From positions 1-24,675 of the forward strand of contig JANBPT010000727.1 in the NCBI GenBank assembly GCA_027575765.1: 24,675 nucleotides of DNA, given 5' to 3'. Within the stretch, counting starts at the first letter, position 1. Every line of letters begins with the position of its first letter. This document shows, piece by piece, positions 9,416-19,581 of the stretch. The translations under genes and the position numbers were made by a program. The DNA comes from Tieghemiomyces parasiticus. Its lineage: Eukaryota; Kickxellomycota; Dimargaritomycetes; Dimargaritales; Dimargaritaceae. The notes under the pieces were generated by a model. It saw only the letters and a list, made by a program, of their open reading frames with translations. It was not told where the DNA came from and did not search any database.

Positions 9416-10987
9416 ATTTGTATTCTTTGGTACTTCAAACAATGTTACTCAATACATGTGTCGGCTTGCCAACCCCATGGCGTACTGCCAAACGACAGTG
9501 ATGTGGTTATCCCCTCAGCCTCTCCTCCGCTGGCAGGTTTAGTTCTGGTGCGCATCTAATATAAAATATGCCAATATAGCACCTGAAATCGACACCACCC
9601 CACCGCTAGTCATCGTCCGATTGAGCCAGCGATAGTCACCCCGCTCACTATATAGAGCATTGTCTATCCCTTCATCTTACAGCCTAATTTTCGACCTATA
9701 CTACCCTGTGCCCAGGCTTACGGACAAGGTGACCTGTTATTCAATATGCATTTCCTAAGCCAGACACTAGTTACTAAGGACTGTTTCCATTTCCACCAAG
9801 TTTACCTTGTATGTCGCTATCTTTCTTTAGCAGTCAAAGAAAATATTTGATATTTAAACATACTGCGAGCGTGTAAATGGTAAACCAGGGCGCCGGCAGA
9901 AGGACCTGCGTTGAATTTTACATAGATGTGCCTTCCATAAAGGCACTCTCGGTACACCAAACTTACCTCAACCCATCGATATTTACCACATCTTCCTCCT
10001 CTACCTATGCACGCTGGCGCCATATAGCCACGAGTATACGTCATGAATCATTCTCCTACCATTATAATGCCCGCACGGTCAATTACAGTTACTAGTATAA
10101 CACAGACGTAGCTGACCATCTATCTTTAAGAATTAGAATAAACATCGTAGACCTAAAAACATCTTGTTCAAGATACAGGATGGTCGTCAAAACCGACGAC
10201 CAAAGGCTGCGCCATCAAGTGCACTCATCGCGTCGAGTTAGGCCGCCTCCCAAAAGGCCAACAAGAGGCGTCAAGCCACAGAGTTCAGCAGCAGCGCCAA
10301 CCAGAGCAAGCCAGTAGCGATGATAGCCCCTGGACAATCAAGTACAGAGTACACCCACTGTTCAGTCTCATTGTGAGCTTGCAGTATTTACCAGAGAGCT
10401 AGACCTGGCCACTGATTACCGTTCTCTAAAATGGATTATGTACATTTTATTATACTCGTTCCACTAATAGGCATCAGCATTCCCTTTAATCACCAGCGGC
10501 TACTTTTAGCTGCCACCCTTGCTCTACAGGTGTGCAGATGCCAGACCAACAGGGACCTCAGATATCCTAAGTCCCACTGCTATATATAAGGGATCCCATT
10601 GTCAGTCTTAACAACTTTTCCTCATTACTACTGACGCACATACTTGCACCCAGCTTACCGCTGATCCCTTCGCCCAAACCTACCACAGAGCGTAAACTCG
10701 ACTAAATATACAAGGTACGCATGCTGCTATATACAAAATTACCCTTATGACTACTAATCTTCCGCGCGCACAGATCATGCACCTTGGAGTAACTTATTAT
10801 ACAACACTCTCCACACTTTGGGTTACCTATCATTCTCGTCTGCATCGATAATCGACCTACCCCATGTGTGGCAGTCTAGAAGTGTTTCGCGGCAGCCCTT
10901 CATTCACGCTCCATTTAAATCACCACCAACGCTACCGCCTACCTGTATGGTGGTAAGCCCCCAAATTCATATCCGCCGCTACCACCT

Positions 10988-11254
10988 CCACACTAAACGT
11001 TCACTGCCTTATTACCTTGCACCAAGCTACACTAGCTACCAACCCCTATTGATACTATGCTTAAATTCTCTTTTCCCGACTTGCCACCAAGGTGAATACT
11101 AACCGTCTCTCTAACTTTACACAACGACAACCATGACTCTCACCAAAATCCTGCTGGCTATATTAGCCGGCGAAAGAACACCATAAAAAAATCATTATCA
11201 CCTATACTTAGCTTACGATACTGATCCCCCCCAGGGTTCTCACCTACCACACCA
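10988..11254 (+). repeat. Dispersed repeat, copy A
   Basis: This stretch aligns in the same orientation with 15772-16057. Shared blocks in order include CCACACTAAAC, CCYGACTTGC, a run around GGTGAATACT/GGCTAATACT, ACTTTACAC, GGCTAT followed by AGCC and GCGAAA, ATTATC, and CCTACCACACC. Identity is visibly partial with several small indels, so the copies are old. No open frame is shared. It may be a decayed mobile element or a remnant of an ancient duplication. Confidence 0.6.
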
Positions 11255-11775
11255 TACCGCTTCATTTGTGCTACTGCAGGCCCATGTCCATCCAGTGTAT
11301 GCATGCGCTATGTCCCTCCTGTATACCTGCGGCCAACTTGCCCATACGCAAGCTTGAATTATCGGGAAGAGAAGCCTGGACGAGATTCCCCCGAGACAAA
11401 GTATCCACTCAACCCACGCTTCTCCTGTTACCTTAACTAGGTATAATAAACCCCGACTCCCGAGTAACGCGCCTATCACACTTGAAGGTACAATACAAAC
11501 GGCACGTTATGCCCAGTTCAGCTGTTCCAAATAGAGAGAAATTTTCCGTATTTATATACTGTGGTTTAACGAATTGACTATGGTTTAACCAGGGAACGTA
11601 ATATTAAATGAGGGAAACAAGAAAATGATGTAGTTATTGAACCAATAGGAAAATGATGATTGGAGATGAGGAAGGAATAGGGGAAGAGAAGGGTCTAGGT
11701 TGGCTGTGGAGTTGAACCCGCTACACTTCCTGTATAGCACTGTCAGGGGCTCCTGGGTTCACCATTAGGTCTACG

Positions 11776-13757
11776 TTAGGCGGTACCAGGTGTTGTCTGT
11801 GGGAGGAGGAGCTTTCCATACTCTTTCCACGACTCCGCTTTTTTCTTTGCTTTCTTCTCCTCATTTTGAATACTGACCATCTCAACTATGAGGGACTGAT
11901 TAGTGCCCAAGCGGATGGGTGAGGCGGTATAGAAGAGGCCAGCGCACGATCGGGGTTTACCCTTTGCCTTCATACGAGCAGTTTCCATAGCCTTCCGCCA
12001 GCCCCGCCCCTTCGCGCAGTCCCTAATCTGTGCGTAATCTATTTCCTCCACATCAGCCAACAAAAAGTCGACCTCCGGAATACTGAGCTCCGTACCAATG
12101 GCCCAGATATGCGCGCGGATGTTGGGCGATAGTAAATCATCATCAGTCAAGGTTTTGAAAAGTGCCGACTCTGGATTGATGGCGGTAGGCTTATGAAGGA
12201 AGCGTAAAGTGACGAGTGCCACAGTCAGGTCTCTTGCCCAATACGGCGAGCTTCCGATGCGGTCATGGGGTCCCTGGAAATAGCGGGTATCACTCGACTG
12301 TATCCGGAATAACCGATTATTGCCGCGTACATATTCTTGCATAGCTCCATCCATGTGCTGCTTAGCCAGGAGAAAATGCAAAACTAAATTGAGCTGGTCG
12401 TCGTTAAGCCGGTCGATCAGCTTGTAGATGTTTGAGTAGGGAGACTCGAGTAGGTCTTTGGGCACAACGCGCTGGATTGGAGACTTTCGTAAGCTCCACC
12501 ATGGACCAGTGCTGGCACTATCTGAAGATATGGCTGGAGTCAGGAGAGCGGCGGTCACGCGACGCCCTGTTTGGAGGTAGCGCAGGATATCAATACCGAG
12601 GAAAGTGAGATGCGTCGAGCGACGGTCCTTAAGCGGGACTAAGTAATTTTTCATATTCATCCTAGGAAATTGTTTAGCCTCTTTGTAATCTGCAGAAGCC
12701 AACATCTTGGAAGAAATTGGTCCCGAATATTTCTTGATTAGGCGGGCTTCGTTGAGCAGCCAGACTTCAACGAATGGTCGGAAGGCTGTCGCTAGCTGTC
12801 GAGGGAGCTTATCTAAAAAGTTCACCAGCGCGTCTAGCTTCGTTCTAAGCAGTAAAGACGCCGCTTCGGCTTTCTCAATGGAACCGGTTATGAGCTTAAG
12901 GATATCCTGTGCCTGACTGCACTGGCGCTCTTGGTCATTGTGGGCTTGTTGTAGCTCTCCTACCGACAAACTTAACTCGTGTGCCTGTTTAAGATGATCG
13001 GGCATGTGTGTACCCTGTGAAACTACTGGGTCCTTCGTCGACATGACCTTTTCGATTTGAACCAGTTCACGTCGGGCTTCAGCAAGGTTTGCAGCTAGCT
13101 GGTCCAGTTTATCACACGACTCGGCAACGTCCTTAGTAGCTAGTGCGACACTGGGCTTATAGGCTTTAACATACTCGTCCGCGCGACTTATTTCTCCCAA
13201 TATATAACCTGCGTTGTGCTCCGTCCATCCGTTCTCCAAGTATGAAGGTAGCCTCTCTATGAACTGTCGGACGGGATGGAAAGAAGAGGAGAGACTGGTT
13301 ATCTGTCTGGTTAGTAATTTCTTGACTAAAAATGCCGAGCCTGTTAAAATTGACGCGCCCAAAGTTTAAGAGGTAAGAATGTCGATACAGATTGGGCAGC
13401 TATGACTGCTCGTCACTTTCCTGGTGCAATGTTTGAGGCCCGGGGAGTCAAAGTATTACGTCTGAAACCGTATACTGAGGTCCACTTGGTCCGCCACCTT
13501 GGTTAGCTTACCTTGGCTATCTCATGGTGGTTATGGTACTTGACAAGATTGTTATTATGGTGAGAAGTGAGTCCGAATTGTGTGCGGTCGTCAGGTGCGA
13601 GGTTGCTTAAAATATTGAGCACAACATCATCCCCCTGCTTAAGCAGCATGTCTTCAGCTTGGGACTTCAAACGTCCAGTAGTATCTACCGGGTCCGTTTG
13701 GGTCATGGCGGTGGCCAGGAACGACAGGGAAAGCGCCGTGTAAATGGAGATACGCAT
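11776..13757 (-). CDS. Orphan secreted protein with an F-box-like segment (two exons)
   Basis: Modelled as exon 1 13757-13512 and exon 2 13263-11776, giving 577 residues. The donor GTAAGC starts at 13511. The acceptor CAG at 13266-13264 is preceded by a CTAAC branch-site match (13315-13311) and a pyrimidine tract, and both exons are in phase 0. The N-terminus (residues 1 to about 18) is a signal peptide with the core IYTALSLSFLATA. Residues about 42-74 contain DDVVLNILSNLAPDDRTQFG, followed by LTS and LV, matching the F-box pattern 'L..iLs.L.p.d...l.ltS...n.lv'. The remainder is long, charged and mostly helical, with coiled-coil-like stretches at about 100-240 and a Lys/Glu-rich C-terminus. 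I recognise no enzyme motif. Codon use is less G/C-biased than in the flanking housekeeping genes. F-box proteins normally act inside cells with Skp1-Cullin ligases, so a signal peptide is unexpected. Confidence 0.68.
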
Positions 13758-13894
13758 GGCGGAAATCGTCGGGTGAGAGGGGAGGACGAGGTAGAGGGTC
13801 AAAGTACAAGCAATGGAAAGCCTGGTAGTCAGGCGAAGGGGTAAAGGTGGGAGGGTTGGGTGAGTGGACAAGGAGGGTGAGCGGTCCCTTGTCA

Positions 13895-13902
13895 CTTATA
13901 TG
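13895..13902 (-). promoter_or_regulatory. TATA-like box of the F-box-like secreted gene
   Basis: On the minus strand the string CATATAAG lies about 140 bases upstream of the ATG at 13757. It is followed by Cys/Thr/Pro-codon-like pyrimidine-rich sequence typical of leaders in this window. The spacing resembles that of the other orphan secreted gene (159 bases). Confidence 0.5.
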
Positions 13903-15771
13903 GGCAGCTCATGCCACAATAAAAAACAAGGGTGTGGAGGAGGGAACTAATGCCATAGCTGCCCCCCCCAGGCCCTTAGTCGGGCGTTATCGAAGAGGTC
14001 GTCGATGTGGCGGGGAGCGTGCGGAAGTCTTTGCAAGCACAGGAAGGTGCAGCCGAGAGGGCGAAGCCACCGGTCCCTGGCGAAGGTGGGATTGGACCTC
14101 GGACGGACCCGTTAGTCTGTGCTACCAATGTAACCACTCCCTCTCTGCTTAAAGCCCACCGAGAGAACCATAGTTACACCGCCGGGTGCCTAATTTTTAA
14201 TATAGAATGGTAATGGAAGGCCGGCCTCGACGAATAGGAACCTGCAATCCCAGATCAAACGGCCCATCTTTATCGAAAGACCCGGTAGCGCGAGGCCCCT
14301 CGCCTTCCCAGATCAAACGGCCCATCTTTATCGAAAGACCCGGTAGTGCGAGGCCCCTCGCCTTCCCAGATCCACCGGGGCCCTGCGTCCCCTTCGTCCC
14401 TTAATCCCTCCATCGCGATCCTTTTATTCGTCTTCTCCCTCTCTCCCCTTCGCCTCCGTCTTCACGTCCAAGGGCCCTCCCAAACATCTATGGCCTCGGA
14501 AGGCCCCAGCCTCTCTGGGGTTCTGTCTGCGAGCTATCGTCAGTCTCCGCCTTGTAAAGTTTGATATTTCGGAAGCCTCCATTTCCCCCTCATCTTTCTC
14601 TCTCTCTCTATTGCTGTTTTCCCTTATTAGCCTTAAGCCAAACCATAGTATATTAGTATATAGAAAGCGACTATTTAATCTACACCCAAGTGCCGACCAA
14701 GCCAAACCTGGCTAGTATTGGCCGCCGTCTACCAATCTTACACTCGCCAAGCGGCGAGGGGGGACAGCACCAACTCCAAGTTCCACAACGGCCCACCATT
14801 CCGATAGTCGCCACCTTTCCCTTTGGATGGTAGCAAGGCGAGGGGAGGTGGTATGTTCTATTTTTGTTTATCCGCTGCTCTGTTTGACTCGTCCGTATAA
14901 CTACAGCAGTGGGAGTGGGGAGGAGGATTGGGAAAATACTCTTCAAGGGTGTGGTGTTGGGTGGTGAAACCATTCAGCATACCGTGGACGGCCGGTGGGC
15001 TGTAAAGTGGCTGTTAGGAGAGTGCCATTGCCCTCACTAGTATATGCCAGTCTGGAGTGATGGCCACTAGCATGGATTTCTTGGTGACTGACTTTCTAGT
15101 CATCTGGTAATGTGGACAATGATATACCTCAAAGACGTTGCTCTAAGAACCCCCATTGGCAGACCATATCAGCGGTGTTTCCTTAATACCAACCCTCCTC
15201 TTGGGTGTCATCCTTGACGACAGGGCTAAAAAGGGCAAAACCAGAGAGCCAAAGCCACCAACCCCAGTGAATATGGTGTCGGATAGGTAGGGGCTTACGT
15301 CGGAATTGTCCCTCAGAACAACGGCACCAACACAAGGTAGGTGGGAGCATCAGTTGTTTTTGCGATAGTGGGAACCCTAGTAGTCCTCCGAGTAGTGTAT
15401 TTACAGAACCATACGCAATACCTAGTAGTAGGGGAAGAGAGACATGCCCGGGCCCAGTGTCTGCCCAGTGTTCTAGTGCAGTCGGATGAGTAACCATGTA
15501 AAGAGTGAAATCCAAAAGGGCTACTGGTACCATGGAAGTGAGCCGACTTGTAAACTATTGTAAGGCTTGGTGCGTGGTAGACATGCGGCAACTTGTGGCA
15601 ACCACTCCTCTCCTAGGACCACCTCGCTGTTTAACTACATGAATTGATATGCCTGATAGTCAACACCTAGTTACGCGTTAACTACTAACTCTTTCTCTCC
15701 CATTTTCTTTTAATATGTTCTCCGCCAGTGTGGTAGCGAAGAAGCACCTTCAGGCAGCCACCCTATCATTA
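13903..15771. other. Spacer upstream of the F-box-like gene
   Basis: No gene is supported. It contains a 58-bp tandem duplication (14249-14373) and a short CT microsatellite near 14598-14612. A minus-strand frame at 15183-15533 begins with ATG and has a hydrophobic stretch (SLPLLLGIAYGSVNTLLGG), so a small membrane protein or an exon cannot be excluded. It lacks codon bias and family resemblance. Confidence 0.5.
14249..14373 (+). repeat. 58-bp tandem duplication
   Basis: Two head-to-tail copies (14249-14306 and 14307-14364) differ at a single base (GTAGCG versus GTAGTG). The first 9 bases begin a third copy at 14365 before the sequence changes. Each unit starts CCCAGATCAAACGG and ends GAGGCCCCTCGCCTTC. 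The unit length is not a multiple of three and no coding frame runs through it, so it is a non-coding minisatellite-like duplication. Confidence 0.92.
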
Positions 15772-16057
15772 CCACACTAAACCGTAATATTTCACTCGCC
15801 TTCGTTGCCTTACCTCAAGCCGTACCATCCACTGCCCGATACCGACCCTTATTCATCGTGGGTATTTACTTACCTTTCCCTGACTTGCGATGAGGCTAAT
15901 ACTACACGCCTCCCCACTTTACACGATACTAATCATGACCCATGTTGAAGTCTCACGGGCTATTTAAGCCAGCGAAAAGAGTACCGAAATAAATATTATC
16001 GTTATCTACTTATATTTATGACCTCACCAATCAACCCTGGCACGTACCTACCACACC
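15772..16057 (+). repeat. Dispersed repeat, copy B
   Basis: This is the partner of the stretch at 10988-11254, in the same orientation and about 4.8 kb away. The two copies flank the F-box-like gene. The conserved blocks appear in the same order with small indels. Identity is too low, and the ends too undefined, to call these long terminal repeats. Confidence 0.6.
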
Positions 16058-16965
16058 TACATACGAATAACTAATAAAATGAGGTACTGGTGGCAAATGC
16101 AGATACGGTGATAGCGGCTATGATGTTGAGGGGGGGAATAAAGTCACGTCGTATGTGTCCAATCCAACTTATTTAGTGCTTCGAGACTAGAAAACATGAT
16201 GGCAAAGTCGCACATTAAACAGAGCACATTGTGCGGGATAGTTGGGAAGACAAGACCTATACAGCGCCGGATATCGTACATAGTGGAACGCAGTACGTGG
16301 CCATAGCTCGGATTCGAGAGCACCATACGTTCTAATTCGCCAGGTCCGCCCTAGGAGAGGGAATGCCGGAATGACTCAAGATCCGTTATTGGATCAGTTA
16401 ACACAAGAAACCGGCTAAGATTGGCATATCAGTTCCCCCATGGTCAGGAACAAACACTGCCAGGGTATATGGACCGACAGGCGGCTGAATACCCCAGGTC
16501 TCCTTTTAAAGTAACCCCGTAGGCAAGCCCATTCCAGATTCTTTAATTCCGCTCGAAGTAAACTTGATGCTAAACTGGGAACATTCTCCCACCCGGGTGG
16601 GCACTTACGCCGGCCATCATGAAATGGCTGACGCCGCGTATCTGCAAACCAATTCCACTGGTTACCGAGAACCGTTATCTTTCGGGAAGCTGCTACATAC
16701 CATACCCAGCAGCACCATGAACTGATTAACACAGTCAATAAATATGCGGGCTCTCTGGTTGACACAACACCTGCGGAAACAACCCGGTATACGGCCCCCC
16801 TTGTTCCGCTCGCTCACGATGACGGCTTGATATCATATCCAGGGCCCCTTAATATCGCTCCGGCCTCCTCACTAACGGTCAAGTACCCCTTATACCCTGC
16901 CACCTGCTTAGCCTCCAACCCTTCTTCTCCCCATCTCCAGCCTCATCGCCACTCATACTGTCACC
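16058..16965. other. Intergenic region upstream of the aldehyde dehydrogenase
   Basis: No gene is supported. Minus-strand frames at 16144-16326 and 16415-16765 are open, but they are rich in Trp, Cys and Arg and show no domain; the longer one has no upstream ATG. The last 100 bases are pyrimidine-rich and probably hold the promoter and leader of the gene at 16966. No strong TATA box is visible. Confidence 0.5.
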
Positions 16966-18516
16966 ATGCCCAAGACGGAACTCAACATCCCGTACAGCAC
17001 CGCGGAGGAGATTCGCACGACCGTAGAGCACCTCCGTGCCCAGGCGCAGGCACAGACCCAACGGCTGTCCCTTGCCAAACGGCGCGAGCAGCTCCTCGCT
17101 CTCTACCGCCTGACCGATGAGAACCGGGAGGCCATTGATGACGCATTGCGGGCCGATTTCGGACGGTGCTATGAAGACAACAATCTTTGCGAGACAATGG
17201 CCGTACTCCGCGAGACGGCCATGGCCATCAACCGCCTTGAGACCTGGTGCAAACCCGAGCCCATCCCGGCTGAACTCCCCTACAAGACCGTGGAGATGGA
17301 GCTCCGCCGCGACCCGCTGGGTCTCGTCCTCATCATCGGACCTTGGAACTATCCCTTCCGCCTAGTGCTCAAACCGCTAGTCGGGGCCCTAGCCGCGGGC
17401 AACACCGTGGTGCTGAAACCCTCTGAACTGGCTACCCACACCGCCACCCTCATCCAGCGTCTCGTCACCAAGTACCTCGACCCAGACGTGTGTCGGGTCG
17501 TTCAGGGGGGGCCTTCCGAGACCACCCAATTGCTGGAATACCGGTTCGACCACATCTTCTTTACCGGGTCCCCGCGCGTGGGCCAAATAGTGGCGGCTGC
17601 GGCCGCACGGTACCTCACCACGACCACGCTGGAATTGGGCGGTAAATCGCCCTGCTGCGTCCTGGACGACGCCGACCTGCCCATCTCCCTCCGCCGGCTC
17701 TACTGGGGCAAGAATATTAATGCCGGCCAGACCTGCCTCGCCCCGGACTACCTCCTGTGCACCCCGGCCGCCCACGACGGGATCATCGCCACCCTCCGCC
17801 AGGTCCAGGATGAATTTTACCCGGATGGCCCGCGCGAGTCGCCGGCCTTCAGTCGGGTCCTGAACGTCACCCAGTTCAGGCGGCTGCGGGCCCTGGTGGA
17901 GGACGCCCTCCAGACAGGTGCCGAGGTCGTGGTGGGGGGCGGACTGGCCGATTGGGACGAAGCCGACCTCTACATCCCGCCGACCTGCCTTACCAAGGTA
18001 GACCCGGCCTGCCGATTGATGCAGGAAGAAATCTTTGGCCCCATCCTCCCGATCGTCACTGTGGCCGACCTGGACGCCATGATCACCTTCATCAACGACC
18101 GCGAACACCCGCTGGCCCTCTACGTGTTCAGTACCGATCGCCGCCGCGCCGACCGCATCATCGCGCGCACGTCGGCTGGCTCGGTTTGTGTTAACGACAC
18201 GATGCTACCTACCGAGGGCCTGTATATCCCGTTCGGCGGCGTGGGCCAGTCCGGCATGGGCAACTACAATGGTCGCCACACGTTCCACACCTTCTCCCAC
18301 GCCAAACCGGTGCTGCGCAATCCGCTCTTCTTTCTCCCTAACCTCATTTGGTCGGCCCGGTACCCGCCCTACGGTCACGGGGCGGCTCCCTGGAAGGCCA
18401 GGGTGCTTAACTTCCTGCTGGCTCCGGAAAAACTCCGGGGACTCAATCGGGGCCGCTCGTTTGTCGCCGCCAACGTGGCCGTTCTCGCCGGCATCCTGGC
18501 CTACTACTTTTTCTGA
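16966..18516 (+). CDS. ALDH3-type fatty aldehyde dehydrogenase, tail-anchored
   Basis: Oxidises medium- to long-chain fatty aldehydes to acids with NAD(P)+, as ALDH3A2 in animals and Hfd1 in yeast do in sphingolipid and ether-lipid breakdown and in ubiquinone precursor synthesis. The 516-residue intronless frame has the family motifs: GPWNYPF (125-131, with N128), the nucleotide-binding FFTGS (198-202), the catalytic Glu in TLELGGKSP (E223), the catalytic Cys in NAGQTCLAPDY (C257), EEIFGPILPI (354-363) and PFGGVGQSGMG (422-432). All key residues are present. A C-terminal hydrophobic helix (about 498-516, ending LAYYFF) would anchor the enzyme to ER, lipid-droplet or outer mitochondrial membrane with the catalytic domain in the cytosol. 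The start is the ATG at 16966; length and N-terminus fit class 3 enzymes. Confidence 0.95.
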   Translation: MPKTELNIPYSTAEEIRTTVEHLRAQAQAQTQRLSLAKRREQLLALYRLTDENREAIDDALRADFGRCYEDNNLCETMAVLRETAMAINRLETWCKPEPIPAELPYKTVEMELRRDPLGLVLIIGPWNYPFRLVLKPLVGALAAGNTVVLKPSELATHTATLIQRLVTKYLDPDVCRVVQGGPSETTQLLEYRFDHIFFTGSPRVGQIVAAAAARYLTTTTLELGGKSPCCVLDDADLPISLRRLYWGKNINAGQTCLAPDYLLCTPAAHDGIIATLRQVQDEFYPDGPRESPAFSRVLNVTQFRRLRALVEDALQTGAEVVVGGGLADWDEADLYIPPTCLTKVDPACRLMQEEIFGPILPIVTVADLDAMITFINDREHPLALYVFSTDRRRADRIIARTSAGSVCVNDTMLPTEGLYIPFGGVGQSGMGNYNGRHTFHTFSHAKPVLRNPLFFLPNLIWSARYPPYGHGAAPWKARVLNFLLAPEKLRGLNRGRSFVAANVAVLAGILAYYFF

Positions 18517-19581
18517 TTGCACTCACTTTCCTTCCTCCCCAAATATCCGCCCTGCACAGTCTAACTCTTTTGCCTATACTGGCAAACATGACGATTTGAT
18601 TGCAACCATGTACACGGAGTAAATATCGCAAAATGTAAACAACCCGCAGTACAACCTGTGCTGACAGACAACGCCATTAAGTGGAACAATCGAGAGCAGA
18701 GCCATGATCAAACCACCACCACTCTTTTTGGCAGGATGTGATGTGGGCTGACAGTTGATACAAGAGCCTTCTAATCATCGCCGCTGTTTCTTGCGCACTA
18801 GGCCACAGACTCCCCGACCTGGGTGGTAGTACCCCGCCCGATTCTATAATTAACTTGACCTACCAAAGTCGGCCTATTTCGACTTTAATCATTCTCTACT
18901 CCTGACCTCTTTTTACTATTCCGTGCCACCGGGACCCTCGGGCTGTAGATAATTTAATAATTTAATGTCGTCCTATTGAATGGTATCGTAAGCAAATGGT
19001 ATCACCCAGACCCTGACAATATATTTCACTATAGTTGACGGTAAGGCAGACACAGAGTAATATTACACCACACAATGACCGATTAGACCGCTTTTCAAGG
19101 TAAAAGGGCCTTCGCGGAGCTGTTAGAAGGGCAGAGCTTACCTCCCAGCGCGGTACGGTATAAACTAACATGGAATGGGTTTATTTTAACCGTCAAACTA
19201 ACCTACTATTCTCTCGGGGATATGGTCTACGTCTGGCAACGGAAACGCGGGCACCGGTCCTTAACCTTGCACAACTTGGTCGGGTAACGAAGAATTTAAA
19301 GCGGAAGGCAGTTGGGCACGTAAGCAAGTCCCAGTACAATTGATTACCGCGCCAGAGGGGGAGGGGTTGGAACCCCCGCGATCCGCTGGGCACGGTAAAA
19401 TGATGATATAGAGGGCAGAGGATGCTTACGTTTCGAGTTGATAGGAAGGAACAAGTCCTCACTAGGCACCCACAGCTCCGCTTATTTGTGGGTGGGCGGG
19501 GTTTTTCATCCGACATACTTGGGTAGGAAGGGGGGGAGACGGCGGGCCGGAATGCAGGTACGGTGGTGGACCAAGATCGAT
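18517..19581. other. Convergent intergenic region between ALDH and the BuGZ-like gene
   Basis: Both neighbours end here, so it should contain two 3' UTRs. I see no supported gene. A minus-strand frame from the ATG at 19516 is open for 107 codons but has no family resemblance. A small AT-rich direct repeat (ATAATTTAATAATTTAAT) lies at about 18950-18965. A T-arm-like palindrome at about 19357-19374 was considered and rejected as a tRNA. Confidence 0.5.

Larger units (their letters stand above)
9215..11775. other. AT-rich spacer with decayed repeats
   Basis: No gene is supported. The composition is clearly more AT-rich than the flanking housekeeping genes. An open frame without ATG at 10157-10402 (+) is the most protein-like piece, but it has no recognisable domain. 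TATA-like strings occur at about 9650 and 10582, with no coding frame behind them. The last part holds dispersed repeat copy A. Confidence 0.5.

Noticed and set aside
10157..10402. Open frame without ATG, Gln/Ser/Arg-rich
   Set aside because: Somewhat protein-like, and preceded by an acceptor-like ATACAG, but there is no start codon, no upstream exon candidate and no known domain.
15183..15533. Minus-strand frame with a hydrophobic segment
   Set aside because: It has an ATG start and one membrane-like stretch, but no family resemblance, no codon bias and no convincing splice sites to extend it. I briefly considered INSIG-like proteins and found no supporting motif.
10988..16057. Intact LTR retrotransposon bounded by repeats A and B
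   Set aside because: The copies are too diverged, have no clear TG...CA ends, and no gag, protease, reverse transcriptase or integrase lies between them; the enclosed gene is an orphan with a signal peptide.
19340..19400. tRNA-like T-arm (GGGGTTGGAACCCC)
   Set aside because: The palindrome resembles a T-arm, but the loop has G where C56 is invariant on the plus strand. The minus-strand reading also breaks the loop consensus, and no D-arm or matching acceptor stem was found on either strand.
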